Shown here piece by piece: positions 53,259 through 62,815 of a DNA stretch of 64,000 nt. The DNA lies in assembly GCF_000002235.5 (NCBI RefSeq), contig NW_022145599.1:25504879-25568878 (forward strand). The letters are read 5' to 3'. Below the pieces are notes generated by a model. That model made no database searches, was not told the DNA's origin, and saw only the letters and a list, made by a program, of their open reading frames with translations. The DNA comes from Strongylocentrotus purpuratus (taxonomy: Eukaryota > Echinodermata > Echinoidea > Camarodonta > Strongylocentrotidae). Within the stretch, counting starts at the first letter, position 1, and each line of letters begins with the position of its first letter. Position numbers and translations under genes: made by a program.

Positions 53259-56200
53259 TTAAAAAGCAATCTTAACAGCTTCATGGTAACTATAATATGT
53301 AGGGATGACCTCTGTTTCCAATAAATCTAGTCCCTTGCTGTACACATGATCTATCAATGTTCCCTTCTCAGTAGTAGCATTAACAACATGCTGTTTGTAA
53401 CCTTTATTACACATTAGCTTGTTTACCTGTAAAGAACCTTTAAACAAATCCTCATTAAAATCTCCCATCACAATACACCTAATGCTTGTTTTGTGTAATA
53501 CATCTAGCAAATTGTCTAATGATTCACAGAATGATTTGATACTATATGATGGAGGTCGATAAACAACTGAAATCACAACAGAAACTGGTTTGGTGACAAG
53601 AATTGCAATAAACTCTAAGTTGTCGACAGATATGTCTAATCTACTTGAATATGTATTCTTGATATACATTGCAACACCTCCGTGCGATTGTTCTTTGAGT
53701 ACATTTCCAACTCCAGAATTACAGTATGACAGATGTCGTGGCTGATGATAAAATCGAAAGTTATCTAAAACAACGTCACAGAGATCATCATCATTAATCC
53801 ATGTTTCGGTCAAGCAAATACAATCTACATTCACAAATTGGCACTGGGATTTGAAATCAGTAAAATGCTGTTTTAATCCTTGTACATTTTGCATTACCAA
53901 AGAAAAGTTATAATCGTGAATATCTTCGGAAGTTTCATTCTCAATAAACGGCTTCATAATCTCAATGCGTTCTTTAATTTCTGGATTACAATATATACGT
54001 TTAGGATCGAAATGTTCTATCACAAGTCCAGATAACGAAGTAACGCGACTAAGCCCAACATATGCCTGTCCAGATTGAAATACATTTTTTAATGATACAA
54101 CAGCTTTGTCTAATGTCGAACCTTGTACTTTATGAATTGTGCAAGCATAAGCAAGCTTAAGTGGAAATTGTTTTCTCACATATTTCTTACCAATGGATTC
54201 TTGAGACATTTCGATTGAATGAATACCAATATCGGCCTTCTCAAAATTAACTTTGATGCAAACTGGATTCAAATTTGTATGATCCGTTATTATTTCTGTT
54301 ACATTTCCGAAACATCCATTTGTCAGGCCTTTACTAACATCAATGTTTTTGAGCAACATCACTCTAGCATTAACTGCAATCCACAGATAAGGAGGCAACT
54401 GGGTTTTCATCTTTGTATAAGGTTTTTCCCGTATTTGATTTCCTTTTTTAACATCTTTGTCCATGTCTTGTGCTTTTACGCATATCACATCTCCACATTT
54501 TTTATGCAATAATTTCTTGTTCCAAGCATCTACTTCATTGTTACATGCATAGATATGCAGAGCATTTTCACATTCTTCACCAGTCTCACAGGACTTGAGC
54601 ATTGCTAGGTCTTCATCACAGAGAATCTCTTCCCCTTGTTTTACACGTAATCTATTTAAGAGAAAAGCAAATTGGGTATCGTCTTTTTGTCTCATAATGT
54701 CTTCAAGTTCTACTTTCTTGAAATTAGCATTCCACAATGCACCATTGAGTGTGTCTTTATATAAAGGAGTTCCTAAGACTGGAGGTAACTGATACATGTC
54801 TCCCACAGCAATAACTGAAACACCAGCAAAAGCAGTTTGATCTCGTGATTGTTTTATTTGTCGTAGGCGGCCGTGAATGTAAGACATCAACTTTTGATTT
54901 ACCATTGATACTTCATCTATGATTAAAATTTGCAATTCAGCCAGCTTATTTCGAAGGACACTTATTTTCTCATCACTCAGAGGTTGATACAGTCTTTGTG
55001 CATTGATTGGAATAGAAAGAATACTATGTATAGTATGGCCATTGATATTGTATGCAGCTACTCCGGTTGGAGCCATTTTCAATACTGAGACATCATCAGG
55101 ATGTGGCAACATTCGGGCTAGTATACGTGTTGCTTCATAGTAAAGACATTTGATCAAATGACTCTTTCCAGTACCAGCACCTCCAGTTAGAAACATATGA
55201 AACGGTTCGACCGATTTTCCATTTACTCTATCTAAACACCACTGTCGTATTTTGTAAAAAACACTCTGTTGCTTCTCATTCAAAGACCTCATCAAAGAAT
55301 GTCCATCTTGTTTGGAAATTTTTACTGAACGTAGTTCAATGCTATAGTCATCTTTTTTCGGTTCATTCTTTAAATCTGGGATATCAAGATCTCCATCACA
55401 ATCTTCGACATCTACATTTTCTTTGGGATGTTCAAGTCGCTCTACTTCCTTTTCCGGACATAAAAGACCCCATGCATCTTCGTGTGGACCAAATTTGTCA
55501 AGATGCTCCTGTGCATGATCAATTGCATCGGCATTCATTTCAAACTTCTTTCGGTTAGTACAGACAATTGACCAGACTTTCTCCAATTCACGTCCACATA
55601 TTTTCACAGAACCTGTCTCGTAGAACTCTTCATGTGTTTCAAATGTTGGGGGCTTTAATTGTCCATCTTCAAAATATGGCAGAAAGAGTTGCAAAATGCT
55701 CAAATAATATTTTTCGGGTGAGATGATGGGTGAGAATCGGGGATATCTTACAACTGCATCTCCCGTACGAGTACGCTTCTGAATATATCCCAGATCGTTA
55801 TCTAATTTAAAGACATTTTTACTTCTTGTACTTGGCGTTTGGGATGCAGTTAAGATTCTATACTGAGAACAAAACGTTGCAAGACACATATCACTGAATT
55901 CTGCGTTTTTAGGTCGAGCTTTGTATCTGTCGAGCTTGCTAGGCATCCAAACATTCTCATCATCATCATTATCGTTATCTGGTCTGCTCTTTATAACGCT
56001 TAATGGTAAACTCATTCTGACAGGGTCGGGTCCAACAGGAATGAATTCCACTTTCCTAGAAGATTCTTTCAATCTGAGACTGCAAACACGATAGACGCTT
56101 TCTTGAGCAGACACTTCACGATTTTGCATGTACACCTGGCCAAGTTTTTTCATGCTTTCCTTTGCGTTCTCATTTCCCTCTTTCATTTCTGATAGTGTAT

Positions 56201-59200
56201 GACTCAATAGCATTCCGATTTCTCGTTCAGCTTTTGACATGTAGGATACAATATAAGCCACGCATGCAAATACATTTGTTACAAACTGCAAATCCATGTT
56301 GGCATTCCAGCTTCTTAGTAGACTTGGATTAAACTGATTCACCCATACATCTTGTATTTCTCTTTTGATGATTATACTTTGTTGTGATGCTAATTCATTA
56401 TGTGCATTCTCAAATTGATTTTGTGTAATGCCAAGCTTTTCAAAGAGATGGTTTACACTGTTGTACTCGATTCCATTGGATAATGCATCTTTAACTGACT
56501 TCAACAATTTCTCTGCATCATCTTTAATCTTTGTAGAAGCTTTAATTTGATCATTGTCCTTTCCCTTATTTTGCACTTTCCCACAATCTTTAGCTGGAAT
56601 CTCTTCAACAGGTGTTACAATGAATGTTTTTTCAGATGGTGGTCTTGGGAAATTAAATCTACACGCTTTTCCCGTTTTTGTGCAAGATTTAGAATGTTTC
56701 TTACTGTGTTGTTGGACCTTGCTTACTATTTCATGTAGTTCTCGATCTTCCTTTTCATCCGGTTTCTGGCAAGAAATGTATTTATCTACAAATTGTACGA
56801 CATCATCATCTTTATCGATACCCAACTGTGGAGCATTTTCAACCCAGAACAAGGCATGAATGTGAGGGGAACCACGGGCTTGATACTCTACTCTCCAAAA
56901 TGAATCAACTACTTTACCAATCGGTGCAGCGGGAGATAAAATAACTCTCTTCATAAAAGTGTGAAATCTTTTATCAAACATTCTGGCAACTGTTACTGGA
57001 TTTGATCTTAAAAGATTACATTTTTCTGTATAGTCTAATTCACTCGATTCCCTGGTGTCTCCTTTTTGTCTAAGCAATGTATTCATTAATTCTGGCCATC
57101 TCATATCGGCAGATGAGAAAGAAGCAAACCATGTCGGCTTTCCAAGCTGTCGTACCATTGCGAGAACATCTTTTTGTGTCTTTTGCCAGAATGGAGGTGT
57201 TCCACGAATTTGCTTTAAAAATTTATAGCCCTTGTCTGATTTTAGTATTTTTTTAACTTTCTCTGCATCTTTCAAATCTGAGGCAGTTATTGAAGACGAA
57301 TCATCTTTTTTGTTTGGACTTTGCCTTAAAGCGATAGAAACTTGTGATATAACCTGTTGAATTTCATAAATATATTGTGCATAAAAGATGTAATCTGTAT
57401 TCTGAGCAAATCTATTGTCCACGTGCATCAGTCGGTTATGCAGATAACGTCCTAATGTTATTTTTTCATCTCTTCTATCATGGAATGTTGGTTGACCTTT
57501 AGGAAATAACACTGGGAAACATTTGGCCTCATTGCTTTCATCTTGTAGAATTGATACAGGGCTTCTTCCTTCACAAGGAGCACAACATATTATGTCTTCA
57601 AAATACTGATCTAATATTTCCTGTCCAATATCTACCGGCTGGAGACATGAGTCTAACTGAATACCGCGTAAGCGTTCTTCCATATCGTCTTCAGTGTTGT
57701 TGTCATCTATTTTTTGTTGTAGTTTACTGTTGTCTTGCATGTTTTCATTAGCATTTTTGTCTTTGGACAAAATGTAATCAATTTGTTCTTCCATTTCCTT
57801 CCAATATTTTGCCAAACGAGCTTTACCACCAATTTCCACTGCTTCTTCCTTTTCATTATCTTTTTCATTTCGTTCAAGTGAGTTTTCCCATTTATCATTT
57901 ACTGCAACATCAAAATACCACTTATTATTTGCTTTTAAATACTGCAGAGCATTGAGCAAGTTAGATTTATCTACAAATTTGTACTCATAATAGCTTTTGT
58001 ACGACAATTTTCGTTTGAGTTTAACACGGATCAATTGATCTTCAGTCTGTGGTCTTGGCAACATATCTACTGTTTCATAAGTGTTTGAAGGCACGCACAC
58101 GACTGGGCCATGGACTCCATTTTGACCACCTTTAGGCAAGGCCATTAACTTCATGAAAGGGATATTCAATGCAATCAAATGCTGTTCTAAATTGTTCAGA
58201 TTGGCAAGTTCTTCTGGAACTTCATGTAGTTGTAAATTGTTCATGTTTGCTTCTGCAGGTACTTTTCCAGCTTGCAATTTTCTATGACAGGTAAAGCATA
58301 TCCAAAGTGTCGATCTGGCTGACTGGCCTATTAAACATTTTGACCGGCATTCTGAATTGCAAACATGCAAATATTCTTCACTTATGCACGTGTGAATTTT
58401 ATAATTACTCTTTTTACATTTCAATACCTGGTTCTCAAAGAGAAGTTTTAAGCATACACAGCACACATATTCTGGGCCATGAGAAATTATCTTTCTAAAT
58501 TCTTCAAGTACAATATCAAACTCGGACAATTTTACCGTTCGAAGTACAGACCTTTTTCGATTTTGTTTTATTACATTTTGCCTATATTTTTCAATTCTTT
58601 TATATTTCATTTTTAAGCTCATCAATTTCTTTTCCTTAAATTCGTTGCCTTTATATCTAATTTTGGACAATGTTTTCATATTTGCCTTTTTTGTATGTTT
58701 AAATTGTTGATCGTTGTGATATAATTTCTTCATTTGTTTTTTCATGATATCTTGTTGTTTTTCCTTAAAATTTTCATCGTTCAAATATTTACTTCTTAAT
58801 TTGCTTTTGTGAATTCGTTTAAATAGTTCATCATGCTGGTATTTACTTCTTATTCTACTCTTGTGCATTCGTTTAAATAGTTCATCATGCTGGTATTTAC
58901 TTCTTATTCTACTCTTGTGCATTCGTTTAAATAGTTCATCATGCTGGTATTTACTTCTTATTCTACTCTTGTGCATTCGTTTAAATAGTTCATCGTTCCA
59001 ATATTTATTTTTCATTTTAGTCCTCATAGCTGTTTTAACATTTTCTTTAAATCCTTCATTTCTCAAATATTTTTGTTTATTTCTATACAAAATTTTCTTT
59101 TTATAACATAAATCAGAATGATATTTGGTTTTCATAATATTTAGCTGTATGTTCCTGAAATTTGAATCCTCTTTATACATTTCTTTTTGCCTTTGTTTCA

Positions 59201-61982
59201 CATAAGCTCCTTGCTTTATTTTGTGTGATAAATTAGTGTTGTAATTCTCTTTTTGTCTTTGTTTTACTTCATTTATTTTTTCCATGTTATAGGTTAAATC
59301 ATTTTGATATTTATTCTTCGATTTAATTTTCCTCATTTGCGCATTGTGAAGACACTTTTCCTTTTTCTTAATTATTTCATCTTTGGTCAAGGCTCGTTTT
59401 TCTCTCATAAGCTGTCTACTGCGCTCCCTTCTTTGATTAGAACTTTGTCTGTGTTTACGTTTTTTCTTTCCATGGTCTACATTTCCAACATGAACTTCTC
59501 CAATTATTATTAATTCATCATTACTATCAGCACATTCGCTTGCATCAATTCTTAAGCTGTCGTTCTCATTCATTTTTACCAATTTGGTTTTTCGAACTTC
59601 ATTACCAAGGTCAACATCGACTTTTGCATCATTTTCAATGTTACTCAATTTTCGTTTTCTGCTTAAGATAGAGTTGGAATTCTGAACTTTGTTCACTAAA
59701 TTTAATCTATCAGAGTCATTCCCGCATTTAGTACAATTTTTGAAATCTCCATTTTGTTCATTTACATATTCTGTCTTGATAGAGTCATTTCTTTTCAAAA
59801 GACAACTTTTATTCAGCGGTGGTTCTTTTAGTTTCGTTAAGGTAATTGTCACACTCTTCAGTTTTAATTCCTGACCGTTATAATGTACATCATGACTGAT
59901 CGTTTCATTTGCTTTTTCAGGGAAGAGAAATACATTTGGGTTATCAATCATCTTTTGTGGGGAAACACTCTCATCCAATATTTGAACTTCATCAAAGCTT
60001 TCACAATGTATGGAACATCCAGAGCTTCCAGACTGACTTTCACTGTGTGTATTTGACGAAGGAATTGGATTACAAACAAAATCCTGTAACTGTGGATAGC
60101 CTTTCAAGGTTTCATTCTTACCGGAAGTTGCTTTAGCACATACACTAGTTACTTCATATTCGGTGTGCAGGGGGCATCCCATTGATTTTGCTAACCTCAT
60201 GCAATGCTTGTACACACCTTGCCAGCTTTGAGTACGAAGTACAACACTGTGTCCGTTACAAATCAGGAAACCTCGACTGCTTCTGGAATGTGAATCAAAT
60301 ATAAAAAAACCATCTTGACCAGATAATACAATGAAAGTACTTCTAGCAAATGTCACAAAACATGCATCAGAATCAGTACAGAGTTCTTTTTCGAGTGCTT
60401 GCTTCAATGTCATCGAAAGAGACTGGGCCAATATCAATTCATCTCCATCTAACAATCCAGTGACTGGTTCACGGCATACTATGTTAAACAATTCATTGTA
60501 CGCATCCAAATATTCAAATAGATCAGATATCAATAAGTATTGGTTGTCGAGTGAAGTGGATCGCCGTATGTAACAATATAATTCATTACCGTTATTCAAA
60601 ATCCTGTCTAGATCTGTACTTTTCCAATCATTGGCATTTTTTACCTTGCTATACAACAGTGCAGAAAGTGAATTGGTAACACACTGCTTTCCACTTAAGT
60701 CACCAAATCTTGTATCCCCTTGATTGAATGTCCCTTGGGCAACCAGCGTTATTTGTGTATCAACTCTCGTGCATTTGTCTTTGTGATCACTTTCAAGGGT
60801 TTCGTCCTTGGTGTTACGTTCGTTGTGAACGACTGATTTAGACTGATTACTTGCACACTGTTCATATGTCATGTCAAAAAGATTTGCAGTACCTTTTCTC
60901 TCATCGTGATTTATCGTACCAGTTTCCAACGTGAGCCTACGTTTTTTTCCCTTTGGATCAACATGGTTTTGAAATGTTTCAGGAGACTTATCCACTACTT
61001 CATCAATTTCTTCCTCTATCTGACACTTGGATCTACACTTCTTGAACACATGCTTTACTTTAACATCAGCCTGAATTGATGGACATGGCAAAGTTCTCTT
61101 TGTTGTTCTTGTCTGTTCTAATGAATTGAAATTGACAAAATCTACAGATTCAACAACATTAAAATGAACATTTCCTGTGTACAGTATATAAATTCCCTTA
61201 TCAGATGTAACAATATTGATTCTTCCAGGTTTCTTTGCAGAGTACAATTGCCAACATGGTACTTGGTCATTGTATGAATAAATATCAGTATCGATTAAAT
61301 TTGCTAAAGCGCTAATTTCAGTGTCTGTAGCCCACGTTCCGTCTTCCTTTATTCTACGTTTCAAAACATATTCTCTGACTGTTCTATATTCTTGCCTCAA
61401 TGTATTACTAAACATGTCCTTGGTTTGCAATAAATGTTTCACAGTGGCATTTCTTAAAATTGCATGATTACGCTCAGTTCCAGAAATTACATAGGAAATT
61501 GCACGAAAGAAACAATTGCCATCACCAGTAATTTGTTTACTCTGTAAAGGAACTCCAATAGAGCTATTTCTATCTAACCTTGAATCACAGCCTTTGCCTA
61601 TATATCTGATATTCAGTTTTGAACAAATGTTCTGTTTGTCATTATTCTGGAGGGGTACAAATTTGAAATCTTTATCTGGTCTATCACGTAATCCAAGATC
61701 TGCTACAAATTCAACTTCTGTTTCTGTTTCATCAGTACATGTGTACATATTAGCATCTATTGCCTTTTCAATGTCTTCATCTTTGATATTTGAATCTGAA
61801 GAAGATTCTAAAGGATTCCTTGAATGAGCATGATCATTAAATGACATATCAGTATCATTGTCTGTACCATCTTTTACTGTATCAAAGCTTCTATTCTTCA
61901 GGTCATTGTCATACACTGCATCTTCTTGTACACCATCTGAAACATCTGAAAAATCATTTTTCATCATATCATCATTTTCCAA
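53259..61982 (-). CDS. Helentron protein: OTU, second protease-like, Rep, PIF1 helicase, EEP nuclease
   Basis: An open frame of 2907 residues. The listed start is a TTG; the first in-frame ATG is residue 6, and the frame is open for another 17 codons upstream. Domains: OTU protease, ITGDGNCFFRA at 151-161 (Cys157) and His273 in NVHFNVV. A second protease-like domain, GKQCVTNSLSALL at 431-443 and FDSHSR at 562-567. A lysine-rich region with four 18-residue repeats (1001-1072). A cysteine cluster (1174-1232), followed by an LNIPFMKLMALP block (1272-1283). Helitron N-terminal and Rep region with SPHIHALFW at 1705-1713 (HUH) and YIVSY at 1910-1914 (two Tyr). A PIF1-type helicase with GGAGTGKS 2267-2274, IIDEVSM 2354-2360, GDMYQLPP 2394-2401 and YVGLSR 2641-2646. 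An EEP nuclease (2693-2907) with LTETW, GDFN 2840-2843 and LIDHVYS. The final SDH motif of EEP enzymes reads SYH here. Confidence 0.92.
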   Translation of the reverse strand: MENDDMMKNDFSDVSDGVQEDAVYDNDLKNRSFDTVKDGTDNDTDMSFNDHAHSRNPLESSSDSNIKDEDIEKAIDANMYTCTDETETEVEFVADLGLRDRPDKDFKFVPLQNNDKQNICSKLNIRYIGKGCDSRLDRNSSIGVPLQSKQITGDGNCFFRAISYVISGTERNHAILRNATVKHLLQTKDMFSNTLRQEYRTVREYVLKRRIKEDGTWATDTEISALANLIDTDIYSYNDQVPCWQLYSAKKPGRINIVTSDKGIYILYTGNVHFNVVESVDFVNFNSLEQTRTTKRTLPCPSIQADVKVKHVFKKCRSKCQIEEEIDEVVDKSPETFQNHVDPKGKKRRLTLETGTINHDERKGTANLFDMTYEQCASNQSKSVVHNERNTKDETLESDHKDKCTRVDTQITLVAQGTFNQGDTRFGDLSGKQCVTNSLSALLYSKVKNANDWKSTDLDRILNNGNELYCYIRRSTSLDNQYLLISDLFEYLDAYNELFNIVCREPVTGLLDGDELILAQSLSMTLKQALEKELCTDSDACFVTFARSTFIVLSGQDGFFIFDSHSRSSRGFLICNGHSVVLRTQSWQGVYKHCMRLAKSMGCPLHTEYEVTSVCAKATSGKNETLKGYPQLQDFVCNPIPSSNTHSESQSGSSGCSIHCESFDEVQILDESVSPQKMIDNPNVFLFPEKANETISHDVHYNGQELKLKSVTITLTKLKEPPLNKSCLLKRNDSIKTEYVNEQNGDFKNCTKCGNDSDRLNLVNKVQNSNSILSRKRKLSNIENDAKVDVDLGNEVRKTKLVKMNENDSLRIDASECADSNDELIIIGEVHVGNVDHGKKKRKHRQSSNQRRERSRQLMREKRALTKDEIIKKKEKCLHNAQMRKIKSKNKYQNDLTYNMEKINEVKQRQKENYNTNLSHKIKQGAYVKQRQKEMYKEDSNFRNIQLNIMKTKYHSDLCYKKKILYRNKQKYLRNEGFKENVKTAMRTKMKNKYWNDELFKRMHKSRIRSKYQHDELFKRMHKSRIRSKYQHDELFKRMHKSRIRSKYQHDELFKRIHKSKLRSKYLNDENFKEKQQDIMKKQMKKLYHNDQQFKHTKKANMKTLSKIRYKGNEFKEKKLMSLKMKYKRIEKYRQNVIKQNRKRSVLRTVKLSEFDIVLEEFRKIISHGPEYVCCVCLKLLFENQVLKCKKSNYKIHTCISEEYLHVCNSECRSKCLIGQSARSTLWICFTCHRKLQAGKVPAEANMNNLQLHEVPEELANLNNLEQHLIALNIPFMKLMALPKGGQNGVHGPVVCVPSNTYETVDMLPRPQTEDQLIRVKLKRKLSYKSYYEYKFVDKSNLLNALQYLKANNKWYFDVAVNDKWENSLERNEKDNEKEEAVEIGGKARLAKYWKEMEEQIDYILSKDKNANENMQDNSKLQQKIDDNNTEDDMEERLRGIQLDSCLQPVDIGQEILDQYFEDIICCAPCEGRSPVSILQDESNEAKCFPVLFPKGQPTFHDRRDEKITLGRYLHNRLMHVDNRFAQNTDYIFYAQYIYEIQQVISQVSIALRQSPNKKDDSSSITASDLKDAEKVKKILKSDKGYKFLKQIRGTPPFWQKTQKDVLAMVRQLGKPTWFASFSSADMRWPELMNTLLRQKGDTRESSELDYTEKCNLLRSNPVTVARMFDKRFHTFMKRVILSPAAPIGKVVDSFWRVEYQARGSPHIHALFWVENAPQLGIDKDDDVVQFVDKYISCQKPDEKEDRELHEIVSKVQQHSKKHSKSCTKTGKACRFNFPRPPSEKTFIVTPVEEIPAKDCGKVQNKGKDNDQIKASTKIKDDAEKLLKSVKDALSNGIEYNSVNHLFEKLGITQNQFENAHNELASQQSIIIKREIQDVWVNQFNPSLLRSWNANMDLQFVTNVFACVAYIVSYMSKAEREIGMLLSHTLSEMKEGNENAKESMKKLGQVYMQNREVSAQESVYRVCSLRLKESSRKVEFIPVGPDPVRMSLPLSVIKSRPDNDNDDDENVWMPSKLDRYKARPKNAEFSDMCLATFCSQYRILTASQTPSTRSKNVFKLDNDLGYIQKRTRTGDAVVRYPRFSPIISPEKYYLSILQLFLPYFEDGQLKPPTFETHEEFYETGSVKICGRELEKVWSIVCTNRKKFEMNADAIDHAQEHLDKFGPHEDAWGLLCPEKEVERLEHPKENVDVEDCDGDLDIPDLKNEPKKDDYSIELRSVKISKQDGHSLMRSLNEKQQSVFYKIRQWCLDRVNGKSVEPFHMFLTGGAGTGKSHLIKCLYYEATRILARMLPHPDDVSVLKMAPTGVAAYNINGHTIHSILSIPINAQRLYQPLSDEKISVLRNKLAELQILIIDEVSMVNQKLMSYIHGRLRQIKQSRDQTAFAGVSVIAVGDMYQLPPVLGTPLYKDTLNGALWNANFKKVELEDIMRQKDDTQFAFLLNRLRVKQGEEILCDEDLAMLKSCETGEECENALHIYACNNEVDAWNKKLLHKKCGDVICVKAQDMDKDVKKGNQIREKPYTKMKTQLPPYLWIAVNARVMLLKNIDVSKGLTNGCFGNVTEIITDHTNLNPVCIKVNFEKADIGIHSIEMSQESIGKKYVRKQFPLKLAYACTIHKVQGSTLDKAVVSLKNVFQSGQAYVGLSRVTSLSGLVIEHFDPKRIYCNPEIKERIEIMKPFIENETSEDIHDYNFSLVMQNVQGLKQHFTDFKSQCQFVNVDCICLTETWINDDDLCDVVLDNFRFYHQPRHLSYCNSGVGNVLKEQSHGGVAMYIKNTYSSRLDISVDNLEFIAILVTKPVSVVISVVYRPPSYSIKSFCESLDNLLDVLHKTSIRCIVMGDFNEDLFKGSLQVNKLMCNKGYKQHVVNATTEKGTLIDHVYSKGLDLLETEVIPTYYSYHEAVKIAF
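58767..58982 (-). repeat. 54-bp tandem repeats coding KRMHKSRIRSKYQHDELF
   Basis: Three identical 18-residue units and a fourth diverged one (KRIHKSKLRSKYLNDENF), within a longer run of looser basic repeats (about residues 885-1130). The DNA of the first three copies is also nearly identical, so they expanded recently. Confidence 0.92.
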
Positions 61983-62014
61983 TACCGATTCACAGACATT
62001 GTCTACTGGTTCAT

Positions 62015-62815
62015 TTATGGCATATCTTTTGGTCTATCACAAACATTCAAAGGCATATTGCGTTGTGGTAAAACACTTCTATCGAATAAATCACATCCAG
62101 GACTTGTGTCTGTATCACTATCAGATTCTATACAATTTCTTGCACACGAACGTTTCACTGGTATATGAACATCACTGCCACTATCATCGTCCGTTTCAAT
62201 TTCCCCATTTTCATCAAAATTTGATTTCAACAGATTATTCTTTGAATCGTCCTGCACAACTCCATCTGAACCTTTGTTGTCTTTCATATTGCAAATATGC
62301 TGGTCTGAGTGTTCATCATTTTTACATGTATTTGGATCAAGTCCTTGGTCACTTGCATTCATAGATTTCTTTGTATCCAGCTTCTCATTCTTTACTGCTA
62401 ATTCTATTCCTTCATCTTTGTCAAATCTAATCTCTGATTTATCAGAAGAGTGATTTCCATCAGTGCCTTTTTTCCCGGCTTTGGAAGACTGACCTTTCTT
62501 GTTCCTTGCTCGACCTTTCTTGTTCTTTGCTTCTTTTTTCTTGCCACCAGCATGAACTCTGTACTTTCGCAAATCCTTGATCTGTTCAAAAAGATTACAA
62601 GTACATACATCGATATCAACACATGTATCTGTTCTAGATTGAGTTGGCAAATTGCTTGCTATGTCTGCCCAGGATCGTGTTTGTGCCGTTTCACTTTGCA
62701 CACACATGTCATTATACAACTTCATTGCATGTGGGGACTGCACACTGTAGGCATATAAACCTAAAAGAGTTTCTGTGTAAGATTGAACACTGATATCTTT
62801 TTTCTCGGATTTCAC
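62015..62815 (-). CDS. Helentron middle open frame, charged linker protein
   Basis: A 266-residue frame starting by convention at GTG; in truth the frame is open 16 codons further up, overlapping the PHD frame. It has no recognisable domain. A Lys-rich patch (AGGKKKEAKNKKGRARNKKG, about residues 90-109) is followed by an acidic Asp/Ser/Asn-rich half. It probably belongs to one product with its neighbours, because both junctions are -1 overlaps and no ATG is well placed. It could be reached by frameshifting, short introns or be the result of two indels. Confidence 0.6.
   Translation of the reverse strand: MKSEKKDISVQSYTETLLGLYAYSVQSPHAMKLYNDMCVQSETAQTRSWADIASNLPTQSRTDTCVDIDVCTCNLFEQIKDLRKYRVHAGGKKKEAKNKKGRARNKKGQSSKAGKKGTDGNHSSDKSEIRFDKDEGIELAVKNEKLDTKKSMNASDQGLDPNTCKNDEHSDQHICNMKDNKGSDGVVQDDSKNNLLKSNFDENGEIETDDDSGSDVHIPVKRSCARNCIESDSDTDTSPGCDLFDRSVLPQRNMPLNVCDRPKDMP

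Noticed and set aside
58861-59106. Plus-strand frame with repeated CIRLNSSSCWYLLLILL
   Set aside because: It is the antisense of the lysine-rich repeats in the Helentron.
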